DNA of 64,000 bases, taken from JBCCDY01 sp039030555 (GTDB lineage Bacteria; Bacteroidota; Bacteroidia; Cytophagales; Cyclobacteriaceae). The position numbers and the translations under genes are program-made. Positions 28,239 through 37,570 of the stretch are shown one piece after another. The stretch is from contig JBCCDY010000015.1 of the NCBI GenBank assembly GCA_039030555.1, forward strand, positions 1 through 64,000, read 5' to 3'. Position 1 is the first letter of the stretch; each line of letters begins with the position of its first letter. Below the pieces are notes generated by a model. The model was not told where the DNA came from and did no database searches. It saw only the letters and a list, made by a program, of their open reading frames with translations.

Positions 28239-29978
28239 TTATTGCCAGAATTGAACTCCATCTTGTGCACCGTTACCTATATAGTTGAATGGACCCTGAC
28301 CTGAAACAGATGTACCAGGTTCCCAGATTCCAGCTAAATTTGCCTCACTTTCTCTTCCATTTGAGCCGTTATACTGCATAAAATCAACCATTTGAGTGGC
28401 ATCAGAAAAAGCTGCTGTTCCACTGGAAGGTAAATATAATCCAACATCGGAGGAGTTGTCATTCATATTCCAGGAGAAGGTAACTGTTTCATTTTCTTCC
28501 AGCATGAAGTCTAACTGAGCCGACCCCAATTCTGTAAGATTACTGGAGTAACTAAATCGTGAGCACATTCTATAACCTGAAATATCGATAGGGTCTGTGC
28601 CAAAATTTTGTATAGTGACCTCATCGTTTATAGGGTCTATTGTAACCAGACGTACACCCAGTGTAGCTCCACTTCCACCAGAGGAAGAAATACTTACACT
28701 TAAATATGCTGGAATGTTATTCTGCGTTCCATTCGGATTAGTTTCTAAAACAACCACTCCATTTTCATCAGGTCCCGTATTTGGCCCGGTTTGCCTCCCG
28801 GGCTGATTGTTTCCCGCACCCGAAAATTCGTCTATTTCTGTTCCTGCATCATATAAATTTAATGATTGTGTTAAATCTCCATTAATTGGTGATCCATCAG
28901 TATTAAACAGGGGAATGCTATTCAAGCCGATAAGATAGTCGTTTGATTCGATGAGCATGGTAGCCAATGAAAGGTTATCCCCTTCTAAAGCATTGAAAGT
29001 AAATTCATAGGACTGGCCAGGGCTAATCGCCGAAGGTGTAGTTGATCCTACAGGAATATCAAAAACATTAGTAAAGCCGGAAGGGTCTCCATCTTCTGCA
29101 AGTACTTCCAATGCATCGGAGGCCGGACTTCCCATCGTAAACAATGTATTTTCTGTGCCAACGGAATAAGCTCCTCTTGAAAAATTAGAAACGAACCCGC
29201 TATTAGCTTGCAAGTCGCTATCGAGAACTGCATTTGATCCATCTTCAGCGATATCTTCCAGGCCTTCCGAAGAAGGTTGTCCGTCAACGAATAAAGGTGC
29301 CTGGTCAACAGAGTGAATGACCCAGACTCCACTAGACAGGTTTACTGGGCTAATTGTATTACCATCGATAGTAACATCTGAGGTATGCTCATTAACAATC
29401 GTGATGGTGAAGAGTGTTCCACCATCGTGTTCTGCCATTACCCTGATGAATTGTGATTCTGTACCAAACAATCCAAATGTATCATCGCCAGCTGCCTCGG
29501 CATCATCGAGCAATTCAACATTGCCATTTTGATCCATACCCATATCAGGCCCTGTTTGTCTTCCGGGCTGGTTCGCACCGGAACCCGGTTCTTCATTTAC
29601 TTCCGTTCCAGCATCCCAAAAAAGTACTTCTGAAGTTATATCACCAGTTATGGGTTCCCGGTTTTCATAAAGCTTGATCCCATTTTCCAGCGGAGCGAAG
29701 AACATGTCATTTGATGCGGTAAACATGGTCGCAAAACTCAGATAGGCATCAACCCCGGCATTAAACTGAAATGAAACAGAACTGCCGGGTGTTATACCAC
29801 CGAATGCACCCGAGTTTTTGAAATCGTGATCTGTAAATACATTTTCTACGGTAACTGTAAACTCAAAGCCCTGAGAAGAAATTCGTGTAAGATCATTGTC
29901 TTTACAAGCTGTCATAATCAGAGTTATCAAGAATGCTATGGACAAGCTTAACAATCGATTTGTCATTTTAAAATGCAT
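28239..29978 (-). CDS. Lipoprotein with two spondin-like domains and a lamin-tail domain
   Basis: A 579-aa predicted lipoprotein; the start may be Met1 or Met5 (MTNRLLSLSIAFLITL), with a lipobox ending TAC at about residue 25. Two spondin-N-like units follow (about 35-225 and 240-450), each with FEFTVTVENVF- or FTNVFDIPV-type strands, a DAGTE motif (LFWDAGTEVNE, NLYDAGTEIDE), GANQPGRQTGP or GNNQPGRQTGP, and an AEDG-containing helix. The C-terminal ~125 residues resemble a lamin-tail domain (DEVTIQNFGTDPIDISGYRMC). It is the first gene of the four-gene operon and divergent from the Lrp gene. Role unknown; surface adhesion or matrix binding is inference. Confidence 0.75.
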   Translation of the reverse strand: MHFKMTNRLLSLSIAFLITLIMTACKDNDLTRISSQGFEFTVTVENVFTDHDFKNSGAFGGITPGSSVSFQFNAGVDAYLSFATMFTASNDMFFAPLENGIKLYENREPITGDITSEVLFWDAGTEVNEEPGSGANQPGRQTGPDMGMDQNGNVELLDDAEAAGDDTFGLFGTESQFIRVMAEHDGGTLFTITIVNEHTSDVTIDGNTISPVNLSSGVWVIHSVDQAPLFVDGQPSSEGLEDIAEDGSNAVLDSDLQANSGFVSNFSRGAYSVGTENTLFTMGSPASDALEVLAEDGDPSGFTNVFDIPVGSTTPSAISPGQSYEFTFNALEGDNLSLATMLIESNDYLIGLNSIPLFNTDGSPINGDLTQSLNLYDAGTEIDEFSGAGNNQPGRQTGPNTGPDENGVVVLETNPNGTQNNIPAYLSVSISSSGGSGATLGVRLVTIDPINDEVTIQNFGTDPIDISGYRMCSRFSYSSNLTELGSAQLDFMLEENETVTFSWNMNDNSSDVGLYLPSSGTAAFSDATQMVDFMQYNGSNGRESEANLAGIWEPGTSVSGQGPFNYIGNGAQDGVQFWQ

Positions 29979-30174
29979 TTGAATTATAGGTAAAAAGGTA
30001 ATCGGGTCTCTCTAAACAATTTAGTATTATGTTTAAGCCTTAAGTTTTTATGATCTAAAACTTAAAGTACGAAATAACATATTAATTTTCTCACAACACT
30101 TTCTTTAAAAAAGAATAACTACTCCTTTGCTTTGCAAAAGAATATTTTAAAAAACATAAACGTTACTATCAAAA

Positions 30175-30600
30175 ATGGATAATCTAGATTCAGCTATAAT
30201 TCACTATTTAACAAAAAATGCACGGGCATCTTATAAAGAAATAGGTGAGGAAATAGGATTAACAGCACCCGCCGTTGCCAATCGAGTCCAAAAACTTGAG
30301 AACGATGGTGTTATTAAGGGCTATTCCATTAGGGTAGATCATGCCAAAATTGGACTGGATATTAAGGCTCTTATCATGGTTAGAATCGGCGATAGTAAAT
30401 ACACTTATAATGATTTTATTAAAGTAGTCTCTGAGATGGAAGAAGTACTCCTGATCTATAGGCTGACTGGGGAATACTGTATAGCAATGCGTGCCCAATT
30501 CAGGGATAATGCCCATATGGTCAGCTTTATTGATACTATTTATAAGTATGGAAATACTGAAACGAGTATTATACTCGACGAAATCATTAAAACAAACTGA
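30175..30600 (+). CDS. Lrp/AsnC family transcriptional regulator
   Basis: A 141-aa one-component regulator. The N-terminal winged helix-turn-helix begins LDSAIIHYLTKNARASYKEI with GLTAPAVANRVQKLENDGVI as recognition region, and the C-terminal RAM domain (about 62-138) has IKALIMVRIGDS and YRLTGEYCIAMRAQF, the usual ligand-binding and oligomer interface. Effector unknown, typically an amino acid. It lies divergently from the spondin operon and convergently with the second yceI, so control of one or both modules is plausible. A CTTTGC...GCAAAAG partial palindrome lies upstream (about 30124-30139). Confidence 0.92.
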   Translation: MDNLDSAIIHYLTKNARASYKEIGEEIGLTAPAVANRVQKLENDGVIKGYSIRVDHAKIGLDIKALIMVRIGDSKYTYNDFIKVVSEMEEVLLIYRLTGEYCIAMRAQFRDNAHMVSFIDTIYKYGNTETSIILDEIIKTN

Positions 30601-30606
30601 AAAGTC

Positions 30607-31161
30607 TTATTTTAGAACAGCGTTCACCTCTATCTGAATTTCGGAAGCAATCTTTTTGAATACAATTTTTGGAACCGGGATTTCATGGTCTTCTAACAGG
30701 ATGATAAATGACGAAAAAATTTTAATTTCTTCATCTTCTATTAAAAGAATTGATTTTAAGTTCCGCTTTTTAGTTATCCCATGAATAGTCAGGTCTCCTA
30801 TGGCGGTTATATTGCTCTTTCCATTTTGGCTGAAGTCAATATTTTCCTGAATGGTACCTGTAAATGTCCCTTTTGGATATTTTTCCGTTTCCATATAATC
30901 TTCATTGAAATGCTGCCGTTGCAGATCGCTAACAAATCCCTGAAATGAAGTTATAGGTATTGAAAAAGCATATTTTCTGCTTGAAGGTTCTATAATTCCA
31001 CTTAGTTGATCTGAAGATGCTTCTATGAGTTCAAGTGGAGCATCAGATGTGAAATCCACTTTTCCAGAAGATGTTTTATATCGCTCCTGAGCGTATGAGA
31101 TTTTAGCCAAAAGTGAACTTGAGAATAGTATTGCTAGAATTAAGTATAAGTTGGTTTTCAT
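30607..31161 (-). CDS. YceI family protein (paralog 2)
   Basis: A 184-aa exported protein with signal peptide (LYLILAILFSSSLLAKISYAQ), the same length as paralog 1 and clearly homologous: GKVDFTSDAPLELIEASSDQ, RKYAFSIPITSFQGFVSDLQ, RQHFNEDYMETEKYPKGTF and DLTIHGITKKRNLKSI align directly. It is predicted to be an isoprenoid-lipid-binding beta-barrel in the periplasm. It is separated from the larger spondin lipoprotein gene upstream by 0.76 kb with a long inverted repeat, so it is probably a separate transcript. Confidence 0.9.
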   Translation of the reverse strand: MKTNLYLILAILFSSSLLAKISYAQERYKTSSGKVDFTSDAPLELIEASSDQLSGIIEPSSRKYAFSIPITSFQGFVSDLQRQHFNEDYMETEKYPKGTFTGTIQENIDFSQNGKSNITAIGDLTIHGITKKRNLKSILLIEDEEIKIFSSFIILLEDHEIPVPKIVFKKIASEIQIEVNAVLK

Positions 31162-31322
31162 GATTTTCTAAATAAGAAATAAGTTAATGACAGGTAAAAA
31201 CAGGCATATATTCATAATAATATCTTTTAAAAAGGAATAGATAAGCAGAGATGCCTCCACTTACAAAAAATCTATTCCTGATTGACTTATTGTAATTGAA
31301 ACTCACAATTACAACTACTTAG

Positions 31323-31496
31323 TTAAACCTTAAATATTCATTAGGAGATCTATTACATTTATAAATCACTTTGAAACAGTCACTTAACATGTATTTGTTG
31401 AATCACCATAGCGATGCTATGCTTCTTCAACATAAGTACCTGTTTCTTTGCGATTTATAACTTCATTACAATCCCTAATGAATAATCCAGGTTAAA
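31323..31496. repeat. Long imperfect inverted repeat (about 75-85 nt arms)
   Basis: The two arms share, in inverted order, ATTCATTAGG (31336-31345 and 31474-31483), TTATAAATC, GAAACAG, TGTTGAA and a terminal CATAGC/GCTATG (31407-31412 and 31416-31421) around a GAT loop. Matching TTAA-CC blocks extend the arms outward to about 31323 and 31496. There is no coding capacity, no T run and no clear target duplication. It may be a MITE-like element or a large structured RNA. The rest of the 31162-31925 gap shows nothing recognisable apart from the terminator at its right end. Confidence 0.7.
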
Positions 31497-31860
31497 GCAA
31501 ATTCAGCTTTAGCCATTTTGCCTTCTTCTATTATTTCAAAGATTCTCGAATTGATGAAGTATTACTGATTTTTAAATAGCGCCTAAAAAAAGGCTTATCT
31601 AATTTTAGATTTTATAATCTAGTTGTTCATACTTTACCTTAGCTACCAGCTTTTATTGTAAAATCAGAATTACGGCAATAATGAATATGGCTGATGTTAA
31701 AACTGAATAAAACAGTAATTTTTTGTATGCTAACTGTTGTTTGTCATCATCGTAAATCAAAGCTTTTTATTTAAAGTAAGTGAGTAGTAAAAAACATGTT
31801 GTCGTTTTACTTAGTATTAAAGAGACTGGTTGAAAACTTCCTTCAAGTTTTATTAGAAAG

Positions 31861-31888
31861 AGAAAAAGCCGGAAAATACTTTCCGACT
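31861..31888 (-). terminator. Terminator of the large spondin/lamin-tail lipoprotein gene
   Basis: On the minus strand, stem AGTCGGAAA / TTTCCGGCT (one T-G pair), short loop, then TTTTTCTCTTT. Confidence 0.75.
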
Positions 31889-31925
31889 CTTTGCAACCAA
31901 CCTTAATCTTTAAACCCTTTATTCT

Positions 31926-34313
31926 TTATTGTGGCTGAATGTTTACTTCGATCAGGTTATAACCACCCCTTGGATCCATTAACCATGTTGTTCCAGGGCC
32001 ATTGTTAATGACACCTTTTCCAAACTGAACGTCATTTAAAGCGCTAACTCTTCTAAGAGAAGTATCCCCATCGGCTGCACCCTGATTGTCAGAATCCTGT
32101 CGTGGTGCCTGGTCTGCACCAAATCCAACTGGCTGATCCACTTCTGTACCAGCATCAAAAAGGTACGTTTCATCACTCTCGGAAGTACCTGAAAAAGGTG
32201 TTCCGTCTTCACCAAATAAAGCTACACCATTGTTGTTATAACTAATAAACCAGTCATTAGTCTGAACCAGCATGGTGCCAATACCTAATTTATAGCCTCT
32301 TCCTTGAGGTACATCAATGGTAAATGTAAGATCAGAACCAGGAGCCACATTGGTAGTCTCATTACTAGCTACAACCGGTAAGCCCAGGTCATTGAAGAAG
32401 GCTACAGCTGGGGCATTGTTTCCATCCTCAGCCAGTTGTTCAAGACCACTGGCAGGATTTAAAGTGCCACCCTGACTAAAGAAAGGATCACTATCTGTAT
32501 TAAAGGCATAAACAAGTCCCGGCGAGAATACGCTTAATGAAGATGCTAAACGAAGTGGCGCACCATTAGTGCCTTCCTCTGTAAACCACTCAAATAACTC
32601 GCCAGGCTGCCCATCCTCAGCAATAGCTTCAAGTCCAACGCCACGATCTTCTTCTCCAAGCGTAAATAATGGTTCCGTTAAAGCGTGAAGAACTACGATA
32701 CCAGGAGTTACCGTAAAGCCATCATCCTGACTGCCGAACGGGCTTCCTACTGGCGCATTTATAGCTGTAATAGTAAAAGTGAATAGTCCGGCAGAGTTTC
32801 CGTCGCCTGCTGCGTAATCCAATACCGCTGTAATATAAATTTCACCACCATCTCTTCCGGGTACAAGTCTAACCAGAGGATTTGCATCATCAGGGCCTAC
32901 ATCAGCTCCTGCGGGAGGGAAATTTTCTGGCATGCCATCGGCTTCCGTACCTAAATCGTAAAGGGCTAACTGATCAGCAATATCGACTCCATTTAAAGCT
33001 TGACCGTCAGGGAAAAGATCGATTCCAGAAAGATCTTCTGGGGCAAGGAACCAGTCATTACTGTTTCCCATCATGGTAACAGGAGTGAACTTTGCTCCGG
33101 GAACCGCATTGAACGTAATTTGGTATTGCTCGCCATTCGTTGTGAGTGGGCCTGCTTCAGTTTCTCCAACTGGAACACTGAATGTATGAGCGTTAAAGTA
33201 GTTTATAACGTTACTTATCGTTACGTTGAACCTGGTCGTAGCGTTCTCCGAATCATTAGCAAAGCCTAATGAAGGGTTAGCTTCTTCATTCCAGTCAGAA
33301 GCACGGTCTCCTTCTCCATCGAATTCAATACTGAAAGTGTTCAGGCGTACATTAGGAACAAACTCACCTAAAGTCCATATTCCAGCTTCTACGGCAACAT
33401 TTTCCCTTGGGCTTCCAGCTTCTCCCCACTGAACGAAATCTACGATGGCATCGGCACTGGCAAACGAATTAGTACTATATAAACCTAAGCCACTATTTTC
33501 ACTTAGTTGAGTGTATGGCAACACAACAAATTCTCCAACGGCTAGTTCTAGATTACCAATTTCAGGGGTGAGGTTGCCAATTTGAACATAAGTACCGGGT
33601 CCTAGACATAACCAGAATGAACTTACATCAATACTAACGTTACCATTATTAAAAAGCTCTACAAATTGAGCATTATAATCTACTTCGTTAATAACAACTG
33701 ACATGACTTCCTGCATAGGCTCAGGAATTGTCAAGCTATTTTCAGTACCAAAAGTAACAGTAGTTGTCTCAGCCCAATTGGCTGCGCCATCCCCTTCACC
33801 GTCGAATATAATAGTATTTTCAGCAGTACCGCTTACAGGAACAAACTCACCTGTTGTCCATATACCTGCCGTTGAAGCAACTACCTCTCTAGGACTGCCT
33901 GCGGCTCCCCACTGCACAAAATCAACCAGATTATCGGCATCACCGAAACCGTTATTGTTTCTATAAAGTCCAAGTCCACCAGTTGCATTAGGCATTTCAT
34001 AAGAAACGACGAGGAATTCACCTGCAGCAAGGTTTTCATTACCTTCAGTTTCTAAATCCCCAATCATTCTGTAAGTACCAGGTCCGAGACATAAAAAATA
34101 ACCTGAAAGATCTACGCTTTCTTCACCGTTGTTGAAAATCTCTACACGATTACCAAGATATTCTACTTCATTTAGTACTACTGAGATATCTCCAACTACA
34201 ACTGTGGTATCAATCGGATCCACTGGATCTGTGCTGTCATCGTCGCTACAACTTGCTACCGCTAGCAAAGCCAATAGGACAAGTATGCCATAAATTTTCT
34301 TTAAATTCTTCAT
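31926..34313 (-). CDS. Lipoprotein with two lamin-tail and two spondin-like domains
   Basis: A 795-aa lipoprotein: signal segment IYGILVLLALLAVASC with lipobox Cys22, then an Asp-rich linker. Two lamin-tail repeats (about 42-200 and 207-350) align with each other: VVLNEVEYLGNRVEIFNNGEE versus VVINEVDYNAQFVELFNNGN, both with LCLGPGTY, VDFVQWG(A/E)AGSPRE and a DGEGD motif. Two spondin-like domains follow (about 360-560 and 570-790), with TRFNVTISNVINY, LYDLGTEADG, LFDAGTEVDQ and AEDG helices. The domain order is the reverse of the 28239-29978 protein. Lamin-tail repeats occur in secreted bacterial proteins; the ligand is unknown. Confidence 0.78.
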   Translation of the reverse strand: MKNLKKIYGILVLLALLAVASCSDDDSTDPVDPIDTTVVVGDISVVLNEVEYLGNRVEIFNNGEESVDLSGYFLCLGPGTYRMIGDLETEGNENLAAGEFLVVSYEMPNATGGLGLYRNNNGFGDADNLVDFVQWGAAGSPREVVASTAGIWTTGEFVPVSGTAENTIIFDGEGDGAANWAETTTVTFGTENSLTIPEPMQEVMSVVINEVDYNAQFVELFNNGNVSIDVSSFWLCLGPGTYVQIGNLTPEIGNLELAVGEFVVLPYTQLSENSGLGLYSTNSFASADAIVDFVQWGEAGSPRENVAVEAGIWTLGEFVPNVRLNTFSIEFDGEGDRASDWNEEANPSLGFANDSENATTRFNVTISNVINYFNAHTFSVPVGETEAGPLTTNGEQYQITFNAVPGAKFTPVTMMGNSNDWFLAPEDLSGIDLFPDGQALNGVDIADQLALYDLGTEADGMPENFPPAGADVGPDDANPLVRLVPGRDGGEIYITAVLDYAAGDGNSAGLFTFTITAINAPVGSPFGSQDDGFTVTPGIVVLHALTEPLFTLGEEDRGVGLEAIAEDGQPGELFEWFTEEGTNGAPLRLASSLSVFSPGLVYAFNTDSDPFFSQGGTLNPASGLEQLAEDGNNAPAVAFFNDLGLPVVASNETTNVAPGSDLTFTIDVPQGRGYKLGIGTMLVQTNDWFISYNNNGVALFGEDGTPFSGTSESDETYLFDAGTEVDQPVGFGADQAPRQDSDNQGAADGDTSLRRVSALNDVQFGKGVINNGPGTTWLMDPRGGYNLIEVNIQPQ

Positions 34314-35094
34314 GAGTTTTTAATTGATAAAATTCTGTTGTTTTTAAAATTCATTTTTAAGATGCACGCTTAGCCAATATTTTTTTAACTAAGAGCTCAT
34401 ACTGTTTTTAATTTTGACACTAATAAAATCGGTGGCCGTCCGAGTAACTATTCAAAGTCAGTACAAGGGAAGCAGGAGGAATGGTTGCGTCGGCAGGAAA
34501 ACTTTTTTCATAATCTTTAGAAAAAATGAGATTTTTCCATTGTAAAGATTAATCAATTGGTAGGTCGTAGAGTAACCTTATCCAATTATAGAAGCATATA
34601 ATTTGATGGAAAGATTTTTATTTGTGATAAAATTAAAAAAGGAATTATGTACTCAATTTCTTTTACAACCAACCAGGAATGAGTAAGACTATATCGCCTC
34701 TTATTCTGATTCCTTTTCGTATACCCCTATAATATTAATGTAACTTGATACACTTTTTCATGCTTAGCTAATATCCTTTGCTTAAAGGAAAACTGAGTAT
34801 TGAAATAAGCTCTTCAAGCTTCCATAATTCTTTTAAAGTGTTTATCTATATTTGGAAATCACTTGAAACTCTATACGGTGTTCATGTTTTACTATCATTC
34901 AGAAAAGCAGGGGATTTTCATATCTTAAGGGTCAAGCTTTAAATTAAATCCGATAGTCATATTTACGACAAAAGGTTGTATATCTGAAATTCATTTACCT
35001 ATCTAAAGTCCTTGAGGGAAAAAAATCATTTTTTGAAAATATTTTACAGTCAACGCAACCTTTTCCAGATATCATCTTGTACTAGATATAATTA
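34314..35094. other. Intergenic gap upstream of sigma factor gene
   Basis: AT-rich stretch between divergently transcribed lipoprotein and ECF sigma genes. No gene or RNA was recognised; it should hold both promoters, but no strong match to the Bacteroidota consensus stands out. Confidence 0.5.
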
Positions 35095-35673
35095 ATGGAA
35101 GCTAGCATCAACCGCAAAGAACGTTTACTTATAGACGAATGCAGGAAGGGTACTACTGAGGGTTTCGAAAAACTCTACAAGTACTTCTACCAATTCGCTA
35201 TGAGTGTATGTTTCAGGTATGTTAAAAATGAGGGGGAAGCAATGGATATAGTAAACGATACTTTTTTACATGTCTTTGATAAACTGGATCAGTTTGATGC
35301 AGATCGATCATTTAAACCATGGCTTAGAAGAATTTTGGTAAATAACAGTATCAATTATATAAAGAAGTACAGCAAACATGCTCTCTTAGAAAATGATGAT
35401 GAGAGCGATGATATTAGCAATAATTACTCTGAAAATGATGGTTTACATAATTTGTCATACAATGAGCTTTTAGAACTTATTCAGGAACTGGCTCCAGCAT
35501 ATATGGCTGTATTTAATATGTATGTTATTGATGGATATTCTCATGAAGAGATTTCCAAAACTTTATCTATTTCTATAAATACATCAAAATCCAATCTTTC
35601 CAGAGCAAGAGAAAATTTGAGAAAAAAGTTAAAAAAAAGCCCACGAGAGATAGTGAGGGCCGTTAAATTATGA
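35095..35673 (+). CDS. ECF-type RNA polymerase sigma factor
   Basis: A 192-aa sigma-70 family protein with only regions 2 and 4. Region 2 is CRKGTTEGFEKLYKYFYQFA through NEGEAMDIVNDTFLHVFDKL with FKPWLRRILVNNSINY; region 4 is YNELLELIQELAPAYMAVFN and the helix-turn-helix GYSHEEISKTLSISINTSKS. Members of this group in Bacteroidota drive envelope or surface gene sets. Its stop overlaps the start of the next gene by ATGA, strongly suggesting that the next protein is its regulator or membrane partner. Confidence 0.93.
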   Translation: MEASINRKERLLIDECRKGTTEGFEKLYKYFYQFAMSVCFRYVKNEGEAMDIVNDTFLHVFDKLDQFDADRSFKPWLRRILVNNSINYIKKYSKHALLENDDESDDISNNYSENDGLHNLSYNELLELIQELAPAYMAVFNMYVIDGYSHEEISKTLSISINTSKSNLSRARENLRKKLKKSPREIVRAVKL

Positions 35674-37220
35674 AAGATAATAAGCTCGATAAATTATTCC
35701 AGCAAGCAGCCCGAGGTGCAACCTTTGGGGGTGAAGAGGCTGCGTGGAATAATATGAAGTCGAGACTTGGAAAAGGAAACATACAGACAAAGGCAGACAG
35801 CCGAAACCATATACCTTCTAAATGGTCATTGTTTTTGATACTGTTACTAATATCAGTGGCTGGATCTACCCCTATTTTAGTAAACGAACTGGGAAATGAT
35901 TTATTCATTACGGAGAACATACAGGAAAGCGATTTAAGGAATCTGGAGGATGGCAAAGGGATAAAAAATAGTAATAGCTTGAATACCTCTATTGATTCAG
36001 AATCTATTCAAAGACGACAATATTTTGAGCAAACTGAACCAGGATTGGATAAAGAAAAACCCAGTGTTGTTAATAATGGGATCTCATTAGAACGTAAAGG
36101 TGATTCTGAAAATACCTTATTTAAAACTGAAGCTGCGGGGTTTTCGAAAAAAAAAAATGAGAATTACAGCATTTCTGATGAGCGTCTGGGTAATACTAAA
36201 AAGTTTCCATTAAAGTTTGAAAAAGGAACGAGTTCAGATTTTCAAAATAGTATAGATAAATCAGAAACGTCTGACCCCGTTCAAGATTCTTTCCTTGAAA
36301 AACCGATAAACTATTCTACTAATAATAACTCGTCATCTTTTTCTAGGGACCTGTTTGAAGGGAGTAATATTTTTCCCGATAGTGTTTTTAGAGAACCTGA
36401 TACGGCGAATTTAGTTAGGCAGAATAATAATTTTCTGAGTGATAGGGCTTCAGGTAAAAAAAAGACCTCTCTACCCTATGTTAGTGAAGATGATATTGAT
36501 GCAAAGAATTATACACTACTTTTTTTTGGTCCGGGGAAATTTACTGATCCAGTCATTCGGCCCGTTGATACAGTAAGTTTAATTGCCGAATCTTATCCAA
36601 ATGAAAAAAACTCGGAGGAAAAGTCCTTTGAACAGTCAAAGTGGTCATTTGGGCTGGAATTTTCTCCTGATTTAAGCGGAACGGGGCTAACACGGGTTGA
36701 AAATTCCGGATATAATATAGGAGTAAGTGTTGAATATCACCTTTCAGATAAATTCAGTATAGGGAGTGGTATTACTTATTCAAGGAAGAATTACTTCTCA
36801 GACAGAGATTTGGAAGAATACCCTGGTGCTGAAGCTAATCTGGATTTAGCACGGGTTAATGCATTATGCAATGTGCTGGATATTCCGGTCAACGTGAATT
36901 ATTATCTCGCAGGAAGAAATCGTTCCGGTTTTATTTTGGGAGCAGGTTTATCTACTTATTTCATGCTTACAGAAGATTATGAACTACTTTATCAGCAGCC
37001 ATGGCCTGATGGTTCTGTTTCAGTAAGAAATGAGAACCAGCACTTTTTTGGCCTTGTAAATGCTTCTTTTGGATACCGGAAAATAATAAGCCCCTCATTA
37101 AGTTTTCAGGTAGAGCCATTTGTGAAAATACCATTACAGGGAATAGGAGAAGGAGGTATAGACCTTTTCACCTCTGGCCTAAGATTTACTATGAAGTTTA
37201 GTAAAATACGGCTTAAATAG
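35670..37220 (+). CDS. Sigma-factor-linked protein with one TM helix and C-terminal barrel-like domain
   Basis: A 516-aa protein, translationally coupled (ATGA) to the ECF sigma gene. The N-terminal ~48 residues are charged and presumably cytoplasmic (KLDKLFQQAARGATFGGEEA), then one hydrophobic helix at about 50-70 (WSLFLILLLISVAG). Residues about 75-310 are a low-complexity Ser/Asn/Glu/Lys linker. The last ~200 residues (WSFGLEFSPDLSGTGLTRV, NIGVSVEYHLSDKFSIGSGI, GLRFTMKFSKIRLK) show alternating strands of an outer-membrane beta-barrel and end in a typical barrel terminus. It could bind sigma on one side and reach the outer membrane on the other; this is inference. No known anti-sigma motif was recognised. 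Confidence 0.65.
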   Translation: MKDNKLDKLFQQAARGATFGGEEAAWNNMKSRLGKGNIQTKADSRNHIPSKWSLFLILLLISVAGSTPILVNELGNDLFITENIQESDLRNLEDGKGIKNSNSLNTSIDSESIQRRQYFEQTEPGLDKEKPSVVNNGISLERKGDSENTLFKTEAAGFSKKKNENYSISDERLGNTKKFPLKFEKGTSSDFQNSIDKSETSDPVQDSFLEKPINYSTNNNSSSFSRDLFEGSNIFPDSVFREPDTANLVRQNNNFLSDRASGKKKTSLPYVSEDDIDAKNYTLLFFGPGKFTDPVIRPVDTVSLIAESYPNEKNSEEKSFEQSKWSFGLEFSPDLSGTGLTRVENSGYNIGVSVEYHLSDKFSIGSGITYSRKNYFSDRDLEEYPGAEANLDLARVNALCNVLDIPVNVNYYLAGRNRSGFILGAGLSTYFMLTEDYELLYQQPWPDGSVSVRNENQHFFGLVNASFGYRKIISPSLSFQVEPFVKIPLQGIGEGGIDLFTSGLRFTMKFSKIRLK

Positions 37221-37570
37221 GGTTTAGCAAGGCAGATTAATTATTGTTTGTATAAGAGGTTGAAGTGATCAATAATCGTGTAGGCCCTAATCTCTAAAAT
37301 TATATTTTTTATAGAAGCCAGCTGCATTTTTCTGGCAGCATTCAACCATTTCTCTTATTGTTTTGTATGAGGCCTTTTTTCGACACCTATTTCTTTAATC
37401 TGAAGCCGGAACGGTTAATTTTTCTAATCGGTTGCGTGACTTTAAAAAAAGTTGTAAAATTTGATTCACCTAAGCAAAGATGCAATAGCTGAAGTGTTAG
37501 TGAAACGAATTCAAAACTTTTATACTTTTGGCATTTGTCGTGGCAAGTACAATAATTTGAGCACCTATTT
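37221..37570. other. Intergenic region before parC
   Basis: About 350 nt without a recognisable gene. A -7 element TACTTTTG (37523-37530) fits TAnnTTTG and probably belongs to the parC promoter; no clear TTG lies at the right distance upstream. Confidence 0.45.

Noticed and set aside
33226..33966. Plus-strand frames over the large spondin lipoprotein gene
   Set aside because: Antisense shadows of the lamin-tail repeats; the resemblance between them only mirrors the repeated domains.
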